A stretch of 64,000 bases of DNA, from NCBI GenBank assembly GCA_033296725.1, contig MU857618.1:192721-256720 (forward strand), read 5' to 3'. This document shows positions 36,431 to 47,465 of this stretch, one piece after another. Positions within the stretch are counted from its first letter, which is position 1, and the number at the start of each line of letters is the position of its first letter. The DNA comes from Corynascus novoguineensis. Its lineage: Eukaryota; Ascomycota; Sordariomycetes; Sordariales; Chaetomiaceae. A program made the position numbers and the translations under genes. The notes under the pieces were generated by a model. The model was not told the DNA's origin, made no database searches, and saw only the letters and a list, made by a program, of their open reading frames with translations.

Positions 36431-37514
36431 GCTCGGTCTGGATGTAATGCCAACGGGAGGTCAAATACCTACATCGGTTGGCATACAAAAAAATCCGAAT
36501 CTGGGTTCAATAGTGGATCACATGTTCAACCCAGGCCGTTTACTAGTTGTGGAAGCAGAAGTGAGACTCGTGTCTGCCAGTGATGAAAATGACGTTCGAT
36601 ATAAGGTGCCATACGTATCGCTTCAGGACACATTAGCCAGGGTTGATCTCCTCTATACCGTTGGTCAATCGCTTCCGCGGGACGAACGCCCGAAGAGGAG
36701 GACCCTTGCCATTCTGGGACCCAGTGTAAAATACCCCCAAGCTCATATGGCCCCCCAAATTCCCATTTCTTCTGCAGTAACAAGCAAACCCGCGATCAGG
36801 GAGGGTACGACGTATCGAAGTTATCATAGATATGTCGTTGTCTAACCGCATGTAGGATCACCCAAGATGGCAATTCATCTCGTGCACTTGCACTTCGGTG
36901 GCAAGGGCGATAAGCCCAGTCTCGCCGCTGTATTTTACTGTTCTAAAATACTTTAACACACAGTGAGAAAAAGTTAAGTGGGACTCGCAGGCAGGGTCCA
37001 GGAACGGGCACGTTTTCATCTCATCCATCAGGGGCAAACTTGCAAAAACAAGCCCATGGCAAAATTACACGGTCAGGTTATGGTAGGGTATTTACTAAAT
37101 TTGTATAACTATGTAAAGCAGTTTTAGTGTTTCTGACCAGTTGCCGCAGGGAATTCGATGTATTAGACGACCTTGACACAGCCACGCGGGTTATAACATT
37201 CGAAGGCGTAACGCAACACGTATGCTTAAAACGACGGCCGGTTACGCTCCTTGCCTCTTTTGGCCACCCTCCGCCTGATTTCCATGCTTGGACATTGTCA
37301 ATCCTTCGACCTGCCGAGCGAAGGCCAATTCATACAGAACCAACAATCGAGAGGGTGTACTGGACTTTTACGACATCTGAGATGTTTTGCTCTCAACCAA
37401 CTGAATTCCTTCTCTAGAGTTCGCTCTTTTCAGCAGGCCGTGGCCGTCGCGGCCCCCCCGTAAATTACACAAAACCACATGCGATTTCGCGATATACCAC
37501 TCATTTGAGAAATA
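36431..37514. other. Divergent intergenic region, translocator / dehydratase
   Basis: About 1.1 kb between two divergent start codons, expected to hold both promoters. A 141-codon plus-strand frame overlaps the first exon of the translocator but has no recognisable content. Part of the region (36930-37130) is AT-rich. Confidence 0.5.
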
Positions 37515-39132
37515 ATGACCATCTCAGGCGGGGCCTCGTTGCCAAACGGAGTCACCAATGGTAAGATTGTGCCTCCCACCAACAGGGACAGAGAAAAGAA
37601 CATGAGAGCTACCAGACGATTGGGGAGATAAATACTAGCTGGACGAGCGGCTAACTGATTTGTTTTGTTGTGGAAAAGGCTTTCGCCGTGGAACCCATTT
37701 CTTTGAAGACTATGGCGTCTGGAACGAGGCGCCGGTGCTCATTGGCACCACTAAGTTTGAGCCCCTCCCAGACGTCAAAAACATCATGATTACAGGAGGG
37801 GCCGGCTTCATGTACAGCTCTCACAAGCGGGCCACTTTCCCATCTCCGACAGGGCGGCTGACCGTATGTTAGAGCATGCTGGCTCGTCCGGCACCTCACC
37901 CTCACCTACCCGCACGCCTACAATATCGTGTCCTTCGACAAGCTGGACTATTGCTCGTCGCTCAACAACACGCGCATCCTCAATGACCGGCGCAACTTCA
38001 CGTTTTATCAGGGCGACGTGACCAACCCGTCGGAGGTTATCGATTGCCTGGAGCGGTACAACATCGACACCATCTTCCACTTTGCCGCGCAGTCGCACGT
38101 CGACCTGAGCTTCGGAAACTCGTACAGCTTCACGCACACCAACGTGTACGGCACCCACGTGTTGCTTGAAAGCGCCAAGAAAGTCGGCATACGGCGCTTC
38201 ATCCACGTCTCGACCGACGAGGTCTATGGCGAGGTCAAGGACGATGACGACGACCTGCTCGAAAGCAGTATCCTGGCTCCCACCAACCCCTACGCCGCCA
38301 GCAAGGCCGCCGCGGAGATGCTCGTGCACTCATACCAGAAGAGCTTCAAATTGCCGGCCATCATTGTGCGGAGCAACAACGTCTACGGCCCGCACCAGTA
38401 TCCCGAAAGTAGGCAAACCTTTCCTGAAAACGATGTTTTTTCTTTGTTGTCTGTTCTCAGGGGTCACATCGCGCTAACTAAATTTTTTTTTTCTCTCCCC
38501 CATCAGAAATCATCCCGAAGTTTACCTGCCTCCTCGCCCGGGGGAAACCGGTGGTGCTGCACGGCGACGGCTCGCCGACGCGGCGGTACCTCTACGCAGG
38601 CGACGCGGCCGACGCCTTCGACACGATCCTGCACCGGGGCCAGCCAGGGCAGGTGTACAACGTCGGTTCACACGATGAGGTGAGCAACCTGGCGCTTTGC
38701 CGCAAGCTGCTGGCCGTTATGGGCCTGCCGCACGAGACGCCCGGCGAGCTCGCGCGCTGGGTACGGTATACGCACGACCGGCCCTTCAACGATCACCGCT
38801 ACGCCGTCGACGCCACTAAGCTGCGCGGGCTCGGCTGGAGTCAGAAGACGGGGCTCGACCAAGGGCTGCGTGCTACCGTCGAGTGGTACCGCCGCTTCGG
38901 CGAGCGCTGGTGGGGGGATATCTCCAAGGTGCTGAGCCCCTTCCCCGTCGTCGCCGGCATGGAGGTGCTCTCAGACTCAGAGCCCGTGTCGGACCATCCG
39001 CAGACGGGCGCTGCGGCGACGACGACGACGACGGCGGCGGACGGGCAGGGGAAACAAGTAGAAAACGGAGAGGCGGGCGACGAAGATAGGGTCGAGAGTG
39101 ACCGCGGCCGCGATAAGCAGCTAATTACATAG
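37515..39132 (+). CDS. NDP-glucose 4,6-dehydratase (UDP-glucose type, extended SDR, RmlB/RHM-like)
   Basis: Extended short-chain dehydrogenase that converts a nucleotide glucose to its 4-keto-6-deoxy form, the first step toward (UDP-)rhamnose. Exons 37515-37560, 37679-37811, 37873-38408 and 38507-39132 yield 446 aa. The NAD-binding glycine motif ITGGAGFIACWLVRHL is split by the 61-nt second intron and appears only after splicing. Also visible are DVTN, IFHFAAQSHVDLSF, VSTDEVYGEV with the catalytic Thr-Asp-Glu triad, and NPYAASKAAAEM containing the YxxxK pair. PTRRYLYAGDAADAF and YNVGSHDEVSN mark the substrate domain. The 40-residue C-terminal tail is Thr-rich then acidic and probably disordered. 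In fungi the UDP-sugar form is established; here the nucleotide is inferred. The partner 3,5-epimerase/4-reductase is not in the window. Confidence 0.92.
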
Positions 39133-41998
39133 TAGCAAGGGGCGGCAACATTTTGCGTTAAAAAAAAAAAAAGGGATGATAACCTACACGATCTGTGGGA
39201 GAGCTGGGGATGCTGTTTGCGCATGTTGGAACTGGGAATTTGGTTTTATCTAAACATGGATCAAGCGGGGCGTTGGGATGTATTGAGAGCCATCTGTCGA
39301 GAGCCATAGGTTCAGACGAGAACCACTGCGGTTGTCACTGATGTGCGGGCGAGTACTTCATTCTACACTGGAAGAGCCCTTGGAATCTTGAGTGATGTTT
39401 GCTGCGACCCGAGGGAGCGGGCCGTGGCTGGCTCGCGTGAGACAACGTGTGAAGGGCAACGTGGCTCGGCTCATTGTTTGTTGGGTCAATCTCTCCATGC
39501 ACCCCCTGCTGTGCACGCACCTCCCCGAAGACTCTCGGCTTGCTTCCTCGTCCCAGGAGAACGGGACAGGCCACTGGCTGACATTATGAGATGCCTGCAT
39601 GTTCCCGAGAAAAATTACGTTTGTGCCGCCCATGTCACCGCTCCTTGGCCCCATGTAGTGTAATTCGTACTTTGCATCAAGTCACCCGCTTCATCAGCTC
39701 TGCAAGTTTGGAATTCATCTGGAGAAGGGAGGCAGAAAAATCGGAAGAGCGGGCTTGATGAACCCCATTCTAGGCGATTATACGGGAAGGTTCCTTTTCT
39801 CTTTCTTTTATTTTTTTTTTTGTTGCGCACGAATCCAGCTCAGTCACTTGCTAAGCGAGCGAACGGCGTCTGGAACATAAAAACAATGGGTGTTAATCCT
39901 CCCCGCGCGCTTTTTATCCGCCTTCCTGGATATGTTTCCTTCTCAAAAATAAGACCGAACGATGAGCAAAGCAGTAGAGGCAGGTAGAAAAGCGGCCCGG
40001 AAGAGGACAGGACCCATCCGTTTGGGTCAATTGATACGACTGCTCCACAGCGGCCCAGACAAAGAGACTTTTTGCACAGGGAACGAACAAGCTTGCTTTC
40101 GTTCCGGCCGCCTGGGCCCAAATTCCCAGAGCCGTGGAACTGGTGTTTAAATTTTTCTGCTGGTGGCTGCTTCTTTGTCGTGGCGAGTTCCGGTTGGGCC
40201 AAGCAAGCCACCGATGCGAGTTTCGAGTGCCCCGTCCCCCGGTTACCGATGTCCCCGGCTTGACTGCACATTGCCCGTACCGCACTGCACCGGGGGGCTG
40301 CAGATTTCCGCAAGGTCGTGGATATGGACAGATGTTTCGGGACAACGGCGCTACTGCGGGTAGAGATGCACGCTGCAGGAATGCCAAACACAGGTTCGCT
40401 TCGCCTGCTGATCCTGGACCGGTTCGGATAGCCACTTATGGCGCAGTGATTTACACAGTATTGAGCTGTACACTACACACGAAATGCCTGTCCGCGCTGT
40501 CGGGTCGGATCTGCTGCGTTGATACTAGGTCGGGAAAGATATGCCATGTTGTGCTCGTTTTTATCGCTTGCGGTGTCCGCTGACGAGGAGCAGCAGCGAA
40601 ACCCAGCAATCTTGATGGTATAGTGTGCACAGTCGCGTCGGCTCCCGATGCCTATTTAAGATAGTACTTCGCACACCAATAGTCCCTTGGAATGAGGTGA
40701 TGCTTTTCCGGCATTGAGGCGCGCGCCGTTGAGAAGAGTGCCCCGCTTTTCTGTGGGCAGGTCGTTTCGCGATCAGGCGACAGTTTTCCAAATGCAAAAG
40801 AGTTCGAACTGGGTTGCTGTTGTCTCAAGGAGAACCGTGTGGAGAACCCACGCTGAAATCTATCAGTACGCCAACTCAACGGTGGAATTTCCTTCCGAAT
40901 TCAGAGTGTAAGCGATGAATGGCAATGGCGCCGTCTCTTACGTCTGAATTGAGCGCTCGTCTGGAGTCTGTCGTGTCCGTGCACAAGGGAAGTTCGGCTC
41001 CTCTCTCTCCTGTTTGTTGGTCTTCCCCACTATGGAGGGCCCAGTGCTTTGGAAAGCGACCTATCGGCGCTAACCCTGGGAGCCTGGGTTCAAGGGACGG
41101 AGATACTGCGCAGTACCTCAGGTGGGTGACAAGTACCGCGAAGTAGAACACGCACAAACGCCAAACTGAGGTCTCGTGGAAGCAATAGGCTTTTGTCTGA
41201 TGCTTTGGTGTAATGAGAAAGACAGCAGTATTGACACGTGTAGTTTCTTATTCCAAAGACATTCATTCTGCTTCACAACGAGGAAAACTGCATGCTGACA
41301 GGATTGATCCAACTCCCTCCACGGAAACACTTTCAGGTACCTAATTACCTGCGGGTAGCATGTACACTAAGGGGGTGTTGCCATTTGTCTCCATAGCTGC
41401 CAGGTACATGTACCTTGTCGGCCGGTGGGACTGGATAGCAGGCGAAGCGAGCGGTGCCGTTCCCAGTTCCGCGCCGGCGCCGGCCTGGTCACCATCCCGC
41501 CGCATCTCGTGAGTCTGAACTCTGAAGGGCAAATCCGCCCTCCACCCCGACACAAGTGTATCCAGTGCGCGCTGAGCCAGATATTCCTTCGGCCGCACGC
41601 CGCCCACGCCGCCAAAACCCACCTGCACTCTCCCCCGTTCGTCTTTCCAAAGACAATGGAAAAGTGACAAAAATCGAGACGTCGAGTCCCAGTCGATTCG
41701 AGGAGCGGTCCTTGCACCGCTCTCCCATTGACAGGCAGCCCGCCTCACAATCGTTTGAGGGCGCCAACTCACAGCTTGACTCCATCTCTACGAGCACCAC
41801 CCACCATCTTTTCCAAATTCCACCATCGCAAGCGCGCTTTCTGTTTCGCGGCCAGGTACCCACCGGCAGCACCACCATTGTCCGGCCCAGCTCCCCGTCG
41901 CCAGCTGGGAATCATTGGCTGGATGGACCTAATGGGGAGGAGGCGGAAAACAGCGGTCAAGTCTAGAAATACAGGGCGCTTTTCCAGACCAGCGAGCA
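39133..41998. other. Gene-poor region between dehydratase and methyltransferase
   Basis: About 2.9 kb with no supported gene. It contains an A-run after the dehydratase stop (39160-39172), a T-run (39809-39822), and a short stretch near 41103-41140 resembling the 3' part of 5S rRNA. The final ~500 bases should include the methyltransferase promoter. Confidence 0.5.
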
Positions 41999-43416
41999 AT
42001 GGGTTCGGCACAAGCGGGGGTATACCACGGAACACAGGACGCACAGGGGAGAAAGCATTCGTTCGCTTCACTACGGCCGACAGACAAGGCGTCTCGCAAT
42101 TGTCAGGTCCTCCAGGAGGATCCCATTGAGGTCGACGAGAGCAGCTACATGTCCCCAGAAATTCGTGCGTTATTGTCACAGGACGCCCAGCAAACACACC
42201 TGGAGGTGGACGAGGACGGCGACGAGGAAGCCGACGACGAACCCAGCGCCCGGTCCGTCTACGCTATGAGCATGTATCCAGGGGCCGGGCCCTCTTTCCA
42301 GGTTGAGGAGTACGAGAACGGCCAAGATTCAGCCACCATGTAAGCCTCTTTTCCTTCTTGTTCTCCGGTCTTGCCTGGACACCAGAAAATTGACGGCAGT
42401 CCAGTGACTCTGCTCGGACGCTGTACGCCGACGACGTCGATTTTGTCATTGAGAATGGGCGGCAGTACTGCGGCGACTACTTCCTTCCAATCGACCAGAC
42501 GGAGCAGACGCGTCAATACGTTATTCACCAAGTCTACCTCAAGCTCTTTGATTTAGAGCTCACAACGGTGCCTTTAGAGAACCCGACCTACATCCTTGAC
42601 ATCGGCACCGGAATAGGGGAGTGGGCCATAGGGATGGCCGAGAAGTATCCGCAATGCGAGGTCTTTGGCACCGATATTGCGCCCATCCAACCCACGCAGC
42701 AGGTCCCCTTCAATGTTGAGTTCCACATCGAGAACGCCGAAGAGGAGTGGATACGTCCGGCCAACGCCGTCGACTTAGTACACCTGCGCAACATGGAAGG
42801 CGCCTTCTCTGACTGGTCCTTCATCTATAACCAGGCGTTCGAATGCATAAAGCCGGGCGGATGGATTGAAGTCATCGATTTGGAGAACTACTTTGCCGAC
42901 AAGAATTATCTCTCCTTCTACCCCGAGAATTCGGCACCGAGCGTTCTCATCAAGGCTTTCCTCGAAGCCGCTGAGCGAGCCGGCAAGCCCCGCGGGGCAC
43001 ACCACCTTAACAAGGATCTGTTGGCGAAGGCGGGTTTCGTCGACATAAAGGATTCCGTATACGATCTTGGCATCGGGTCGCGAGAGAACAGCAACTACGG
43101 CAAATTCTGGCTCTTCACCCTCATCACGGGTATCGAAGCCACTGCCCTACGCCTGCTGACCAAGTACCTCGGCTGGGACCCCGATGATGTACGTGAACTG
43201 TGTGAAGAGGTGGCGCGCGAGACAAAAGCGGTGGCTGAAGACCCGGCGAGGGTCGAGGCCTTTGTCGTCAAGCTCCGGGTGGTTGTCGGGAGGAAACCAA
43301 TGAGCCAAGAACATGGCACACCCGGCGCGATGTTGGACCTGAACGGGGACAGGGAACACAGTGCGGACGAGAGCACGATCGGGAGGAGGACCATACGGTC
43401 TGAGCAGACGGCATGA
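41999..43416 (+). CDS. LaeA/UMTA-like SAM-dependent methyltransferase
   Basis: Class I methyltransferase of the LaeA-like/UMTA group common in filamentous ascomycetes; LaeA itself is a nuclear regulator of secondary metabolism, but most paralogues have unknown substrates. Exons 41999-42339 and 42405-43416 (65-nt intron, GTAAGC donor, phase 2) give 450 aa. The first ~110 residues are acidic and disordered (LEVDEDGDEEADDEPSARSV). The fold starts RTLYADDVDFVIENGRQYCG; SAM motif I is ILDIGTGIGEWAIGMAEKYP, the acidic end of strand 2 is EVFGTDIAP, and the motif before strand 4 is VDLVHLRNM, followed by ECIKPGGWIEVIDLE. These are the characteristic residues of this family. The start is provisional: an upstream exon joining at about 42105 is possible. 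The 65-nt intron uses the CCAG acceptor at 42404, since the nearer GGCAG breaks the frame. Confidence 0.85.
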
Positions 43417-44105
43417 AGAGGTTTTGGCGGAACGAACGGGAAAGGAGGATGACTTGCATTTTCCTGCGGATATGGTGCATCCGTAAAAGATTTGAAAATT
43501 ATTGAAACAGGATGAGGGAACAGCGACCCCATATCATTGCCGTCTTTCAGGGCTAACTACCTGTTAACCACTTTTTATTTTTTATTTTTTTTTCTTCTGT
43601 AGATACCCGATTAGCCCCTTCATGTACATAGCTTACCTCACGGTTGCATGGCTGGATAGCTGGGAGCTCAGGGTAATGATAGTTGGCAGTTATCATTCAG
43701 CTAAAGCTTGAACATATTGTGTGCGCTGCAATCTGATGAGAGCGTGGATGTTGATTGCCTCTCAGCATGTACATAGTGATGCTAGGATTGATAATTCTCA
43801 GGGGCTACAATTGCTGTGTTGAGCGCTTTCGGCAGCGGCAGGCAGCGGCAGGCAGCGGATCGCTGTGGGGAGCTTCTCGCTAGGATGACGCACCTCGGGC
43901 TTAGTTGGTACCACACAAACACACCTGAGCTCTTGCATCCAACCAGCGACATCCCTGGTTCAGTCCCAAGATCTCACCTATCAACTCACCAAACTCGATA
44001 CCCGGCGTTAGAAAGAGATCAGGCAGTGACTGGTTCCGTCCGGATTGCAAACTCTCGGCTGCCCAAACCCACACGATGCGAAGCGACTGAAAGCACCAAC
44101 TCACG
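43417..44105. other. Spacer and vps18 promoter
   Basis: 689 bases downstream of the methyltransferase and upstream of vps18, both on the plus strand. It holds the methyltransferase 3' UTR, a T-rich stretch at 43570-43595, and a tandem 10-bp repeat at 43831-43858. No coding potential. Confidence 0.5.
43831..43858 (+). repeat. Tandem repeat GGCAGCGGCA, 2.8 copies
   Basis: Two exact 10-bp units plus eight bases of a third, about 250 bases upstream of the vps18 start codon. Probably slippage-prone sequence in the promoter or 5' UTR. Confidence 0.85.
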
Positions 44106-47100
44106 ATGGCGCTCGATCCGTCCAACGGCTTCGCGGCAGCCGACGCCGTCGCAGACCTCGACAACGCTGCGCTGCCCCTCTTCGACGTCCTGCCCGTGCA
44201 ACTCCAGTTCTCCATCGCTGCCGACTTTGTCGCAGGCCAGGCTGCCAACAATGTCCTCGTCATCGCCCTCTCCAACGGCCGCATCCTTCGTATCGATCTG
44301 AACAGGCCTGAGGACATTGATGGTACGTGAACCCCCCCTCTACTCTCCCCAACACTCACAGCACTGGCCATTGGGCGCAACCGAAGCGGACCCCAGACTA
44401 ACACTTCCCGTCCTCCACCGCAAACAGACATCGACCTCCCAAAGAAGCCCTCAGAGACGGGTGTCATCCGGCGCATGTTCCTCGATCCGACCGCGTCTCA
44501 CCTGCTCATCTGCACTGCCCACGGGGAGAACTACTACCTGCACTCACAGTCGCGCCAGCCGCGGCCGCTCGCCCGCCTGCGCGGCGTTGCCGTCGAGTCG
44601 GTCGCCTGGAGCCCCGCCCTCCCGACCTCATCAACGCGCGAGATCCTCATCGGCGCCGCCGACGGCAATATTTATGAGGCCTTCATCGAGACCTCGACCG
44701 AATTCTATCGCAAGGAGGACAAGTACGTCAAGCTTCTGCACAAGCTGCCCGACGGACCCATCACGGGGCTGTGGGCCGATTGCCTGTCTGGCCGCCCTGG
44801 CTCAGGCGGGGCTGGACCGAAACACCATCATCAGCAACAGCAGCAGCAACAGCAGCAGGATGTGAGGAGGGTGCTGGTCGCGACGCAGAGCAGGCTGCTT
44901 CATTTTGTAGGCAGGGTTGGGAAGGGCCATGATGGGAGCGCGTCCATCTACTCAAGGCTGTTTGAGGGCGAGCAGCCGGTCGTCCACGAGCTGAGCAAGG
45001 CGTCGGCAGCCGCCGCGTCCATGCTAGTCGTCTCGCCGGACGTGCAGGAGGCGCCACGCTTTCGCGGGGATGACGAGGTGCCCGAGAGGGCGTTCGCGTG
45101 GCTATCGTCTCACGGTGTGTACCACGGGAAGCTGCTGGTCGGCGGGAGCAGTGCCGAGCTGGGGAACAGGGTATTAGCCGAGGCGAAGCTGATACCCAGG
45201 GCTCAGTTGACGAGCCCCGAGAGCGCGGCGAGGAGGCAGCTGTCGACCGAGTATATCGATGCAATTGCGCTCACGCAATGGCATGTTGTGTGCCTAATCG
45301 GAACGCGCGTCGTGGTCGCCAACCGGCTGACCGGGTCGATCGTCTACGATCAGATTATCCTGGACCCCGGGGAGAAGGCTGTTGGGCTATGTGTGGATCT
45401 CCAAAAGAATACCTTCTGGCTCTTTACGCCCAAGGAGATCTTTGAGATCGTCCCACACGACGAAGACAGGGATATATGGAAGATCATGCTGCAGATGCAG
45501 CAGTTCGACGCTGCGCTACAGTATGCACACACGCCGGCTCAGAAAGACGCCGTTGCTATCGCGTCGGGCGACTACCTCGTCAGCAAGGGGCAGCATAATG
45601 AGGCCGCTGGTGTCTATGGCAAGAGCAGCAAGCCGTTCGAAGAGGTAGCGCTCACTTTCATCGACAACGACCAACCAGACGCTCTTCGCAAATATCTCTT
45701 GACCAAGCTGAGCGCATACAAAAAGACGTCCGTCATGCAGCGGGTCATGATCGCGGCGTGGCTGGTTGAGGTGTTTATGGCCAAGTTGAACTCTCTGGAC
45801 GACACCATCGTCACGGGCGCCGAGCTGTCTGACATCCTAAATCCGAAGCAAACGAGGGAACAGCTTGACGCGGTGCGTTCCGAGTTTCAAGACTTTGTGA
45901 ACAAACACAAGTCGGATCTCGACCAGAAGACGGTCTACGATGTCATCAGCAGCCACGGCCGGGAAGAGGAGCTCCTCTACTACGCCAACGCCGTGAATGA
46001 CTACAACTTTGTACTCTCGTACTGGGTCCAGCGTGAGCGGTGGTCTGAGGCGCTAAGGGTGTTGAAAAAGCAGACGGACCCCGAGGTGTTTTACCGATAT
46101 AGCAGCGTGCTTATGACGCACGCCGCCACGGAGCTAGTCGAGGTCCTGATGCGGCAGAGCAATCTCAACCCGCGAAGCCTCATCCCCGCCATGCTCGAGT
46201 ACGACCGGAACTACAAAGGACCACTAGCGCAGAACCAGGCCATCCGCTACCTCCAGCATGTCGTCAATCAGCTCGGGTCAGCCGACTCGGCGGTGCATAA
46301 CACGCTCGTCTCCATTTACGCCTCCCACCCGTCCAAGGACGAGTCGGCCCTCCTCTCGTACCTCGAGTCCCAAGGCGACGAGCCCAAATTCGACCAGGAT
46401 TTTGCCCTTCGCCTTTGTATCCAGAACCGCCGCGTGCTCTCGTGTGCGCGCATCTACACCAGCATAGGCCAGTACGTGCAGGCCGTCAACTTGGCCCTCT
46501 CACATGATGAAGTCGAGCTCGCATCCATTATCGCCGACCGGCCCATGTCCAACCCGGCGCTGCGCAAGAAGCTCTGGCTGGCGGTGGCCAAAAAGGTTAT
46601 TTCGCAGCGGTCAGGCGGCAGCATTAAGACGGCCATCGAGTTCCTTAAGCATTGTGACCTGCTCCGGATCGAGGATCTCATTCCCTTCTTCCCGGACTTT
46701 GTCGTCATCGACGACTTCAAGGAGGAGATCTGCGCAGCACTCGAGGATTATGGCCGCAACATCGACGCGCTGCGACGCGAGATGGACGAGTCGGGCCGGA
46801 CGGCGGCCAATATCAAGGTCGACATCGCAGCGCTCGACCGGCGGTACGCCATCGTCGAGCCGGGCGAGAAGTGCTACGTTTGCGGTCTGCCGCTGCTCAG
46901 CAGGCAATTCTTTGTCTTCCCCTGCCAACACGCCTTCCACTCTGACTGCCTGGGCCGGCGCGTGCTGGAACAGTGCGGCGCTGCCAAGGCCAGGCGGATC
47001 CGCGACTGCCAGGTGCAGATCAGCAAGGGGCTGGTGAGCGGCGAGAAGAGGGAGGCCATGGTTGCCGAGCTGGATGCGCTAGTTGCTTCCGCGTGGTGAG

Positions 47101-47273
47101 TTTTTTTTTCTTTATTTTTATTTTTTTTTTCGTCTCCTTCAGTGGAGAGTTAGCACGGAGATCTCGTAGCTGACGTGGACAAAAACAGTATCTTGTGCAG
47201 CGATTACGCGATACGGAGAATAAACGAGCCATTTATCAAAGAGGGGGAGGATATGGAGGAATGGGCGCTGTAG
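44106..47273 (+). CDS. vps18: Vps18/Pep3, RING-domain core subunit of HOPS/CORVET
   Basis: Core class C Vps protein that tethers membranes at endosomes and the vacuole as part of CORVET and HOPS. Exons 44106-44322, 44428-47095 and 47189-47273 give 989 aa with consistent phases. The N-terminal half is a beta-propeller (FDVLPVQLQFSIAADF at the start), with a nine-glutamine insertion at 44832-44858. An alpha-solenoid with clathrin-heavy-chain-type repeats follows, including KTVYDVISSHGREEELLYYA, typical of Vps18. The C-terminal RING is CYVCGLPLL ... CQHAFHSDC, and its last CxxC (CILCSDYA) is split by the second intron: the first Cys codon is TG|T across the junction. The tail ends INEPFIKEGEDMEEWAL, a conserved Vps18 terminus. 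Without that splice the frame stops at 47097-47099 and the RING would be incomplete. Convergent with the V-ATPase gene, 192 bases apart. Confidence 0.95.
44832..44858 (+). repeat. Gln-codon repeat (9 Gln) in Vps18 propeller region
   Basis: Seven CAG and two CAA codons following two His codons, within a loop of the predicted N-terminal propeller. Confidence 0.9.
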
Positions 47274-47465
47274 GAGTACCGTTGAAGGAACCGAGTATAG
47301 GTTTGCATAAGTTGCAAGGGGCGAGATAGGACGGACAGCCGGAGGTGATACCCCAACTATATACAATTAATGCTGGTTCACACGGATTCCAGTGTAGCCC
47401 AATCCGCGCGAGCTCTGCCCCAGATGCCTGACATGCCAAAAATATATCCAAGTATGTATATTGCC

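Noticed and set aside
36420..36845. 141-codon plus-strand frame overlapping the translocator start
   Set aside because: Antisense to a well supported first exon, and no domain or splice-consistent extension.
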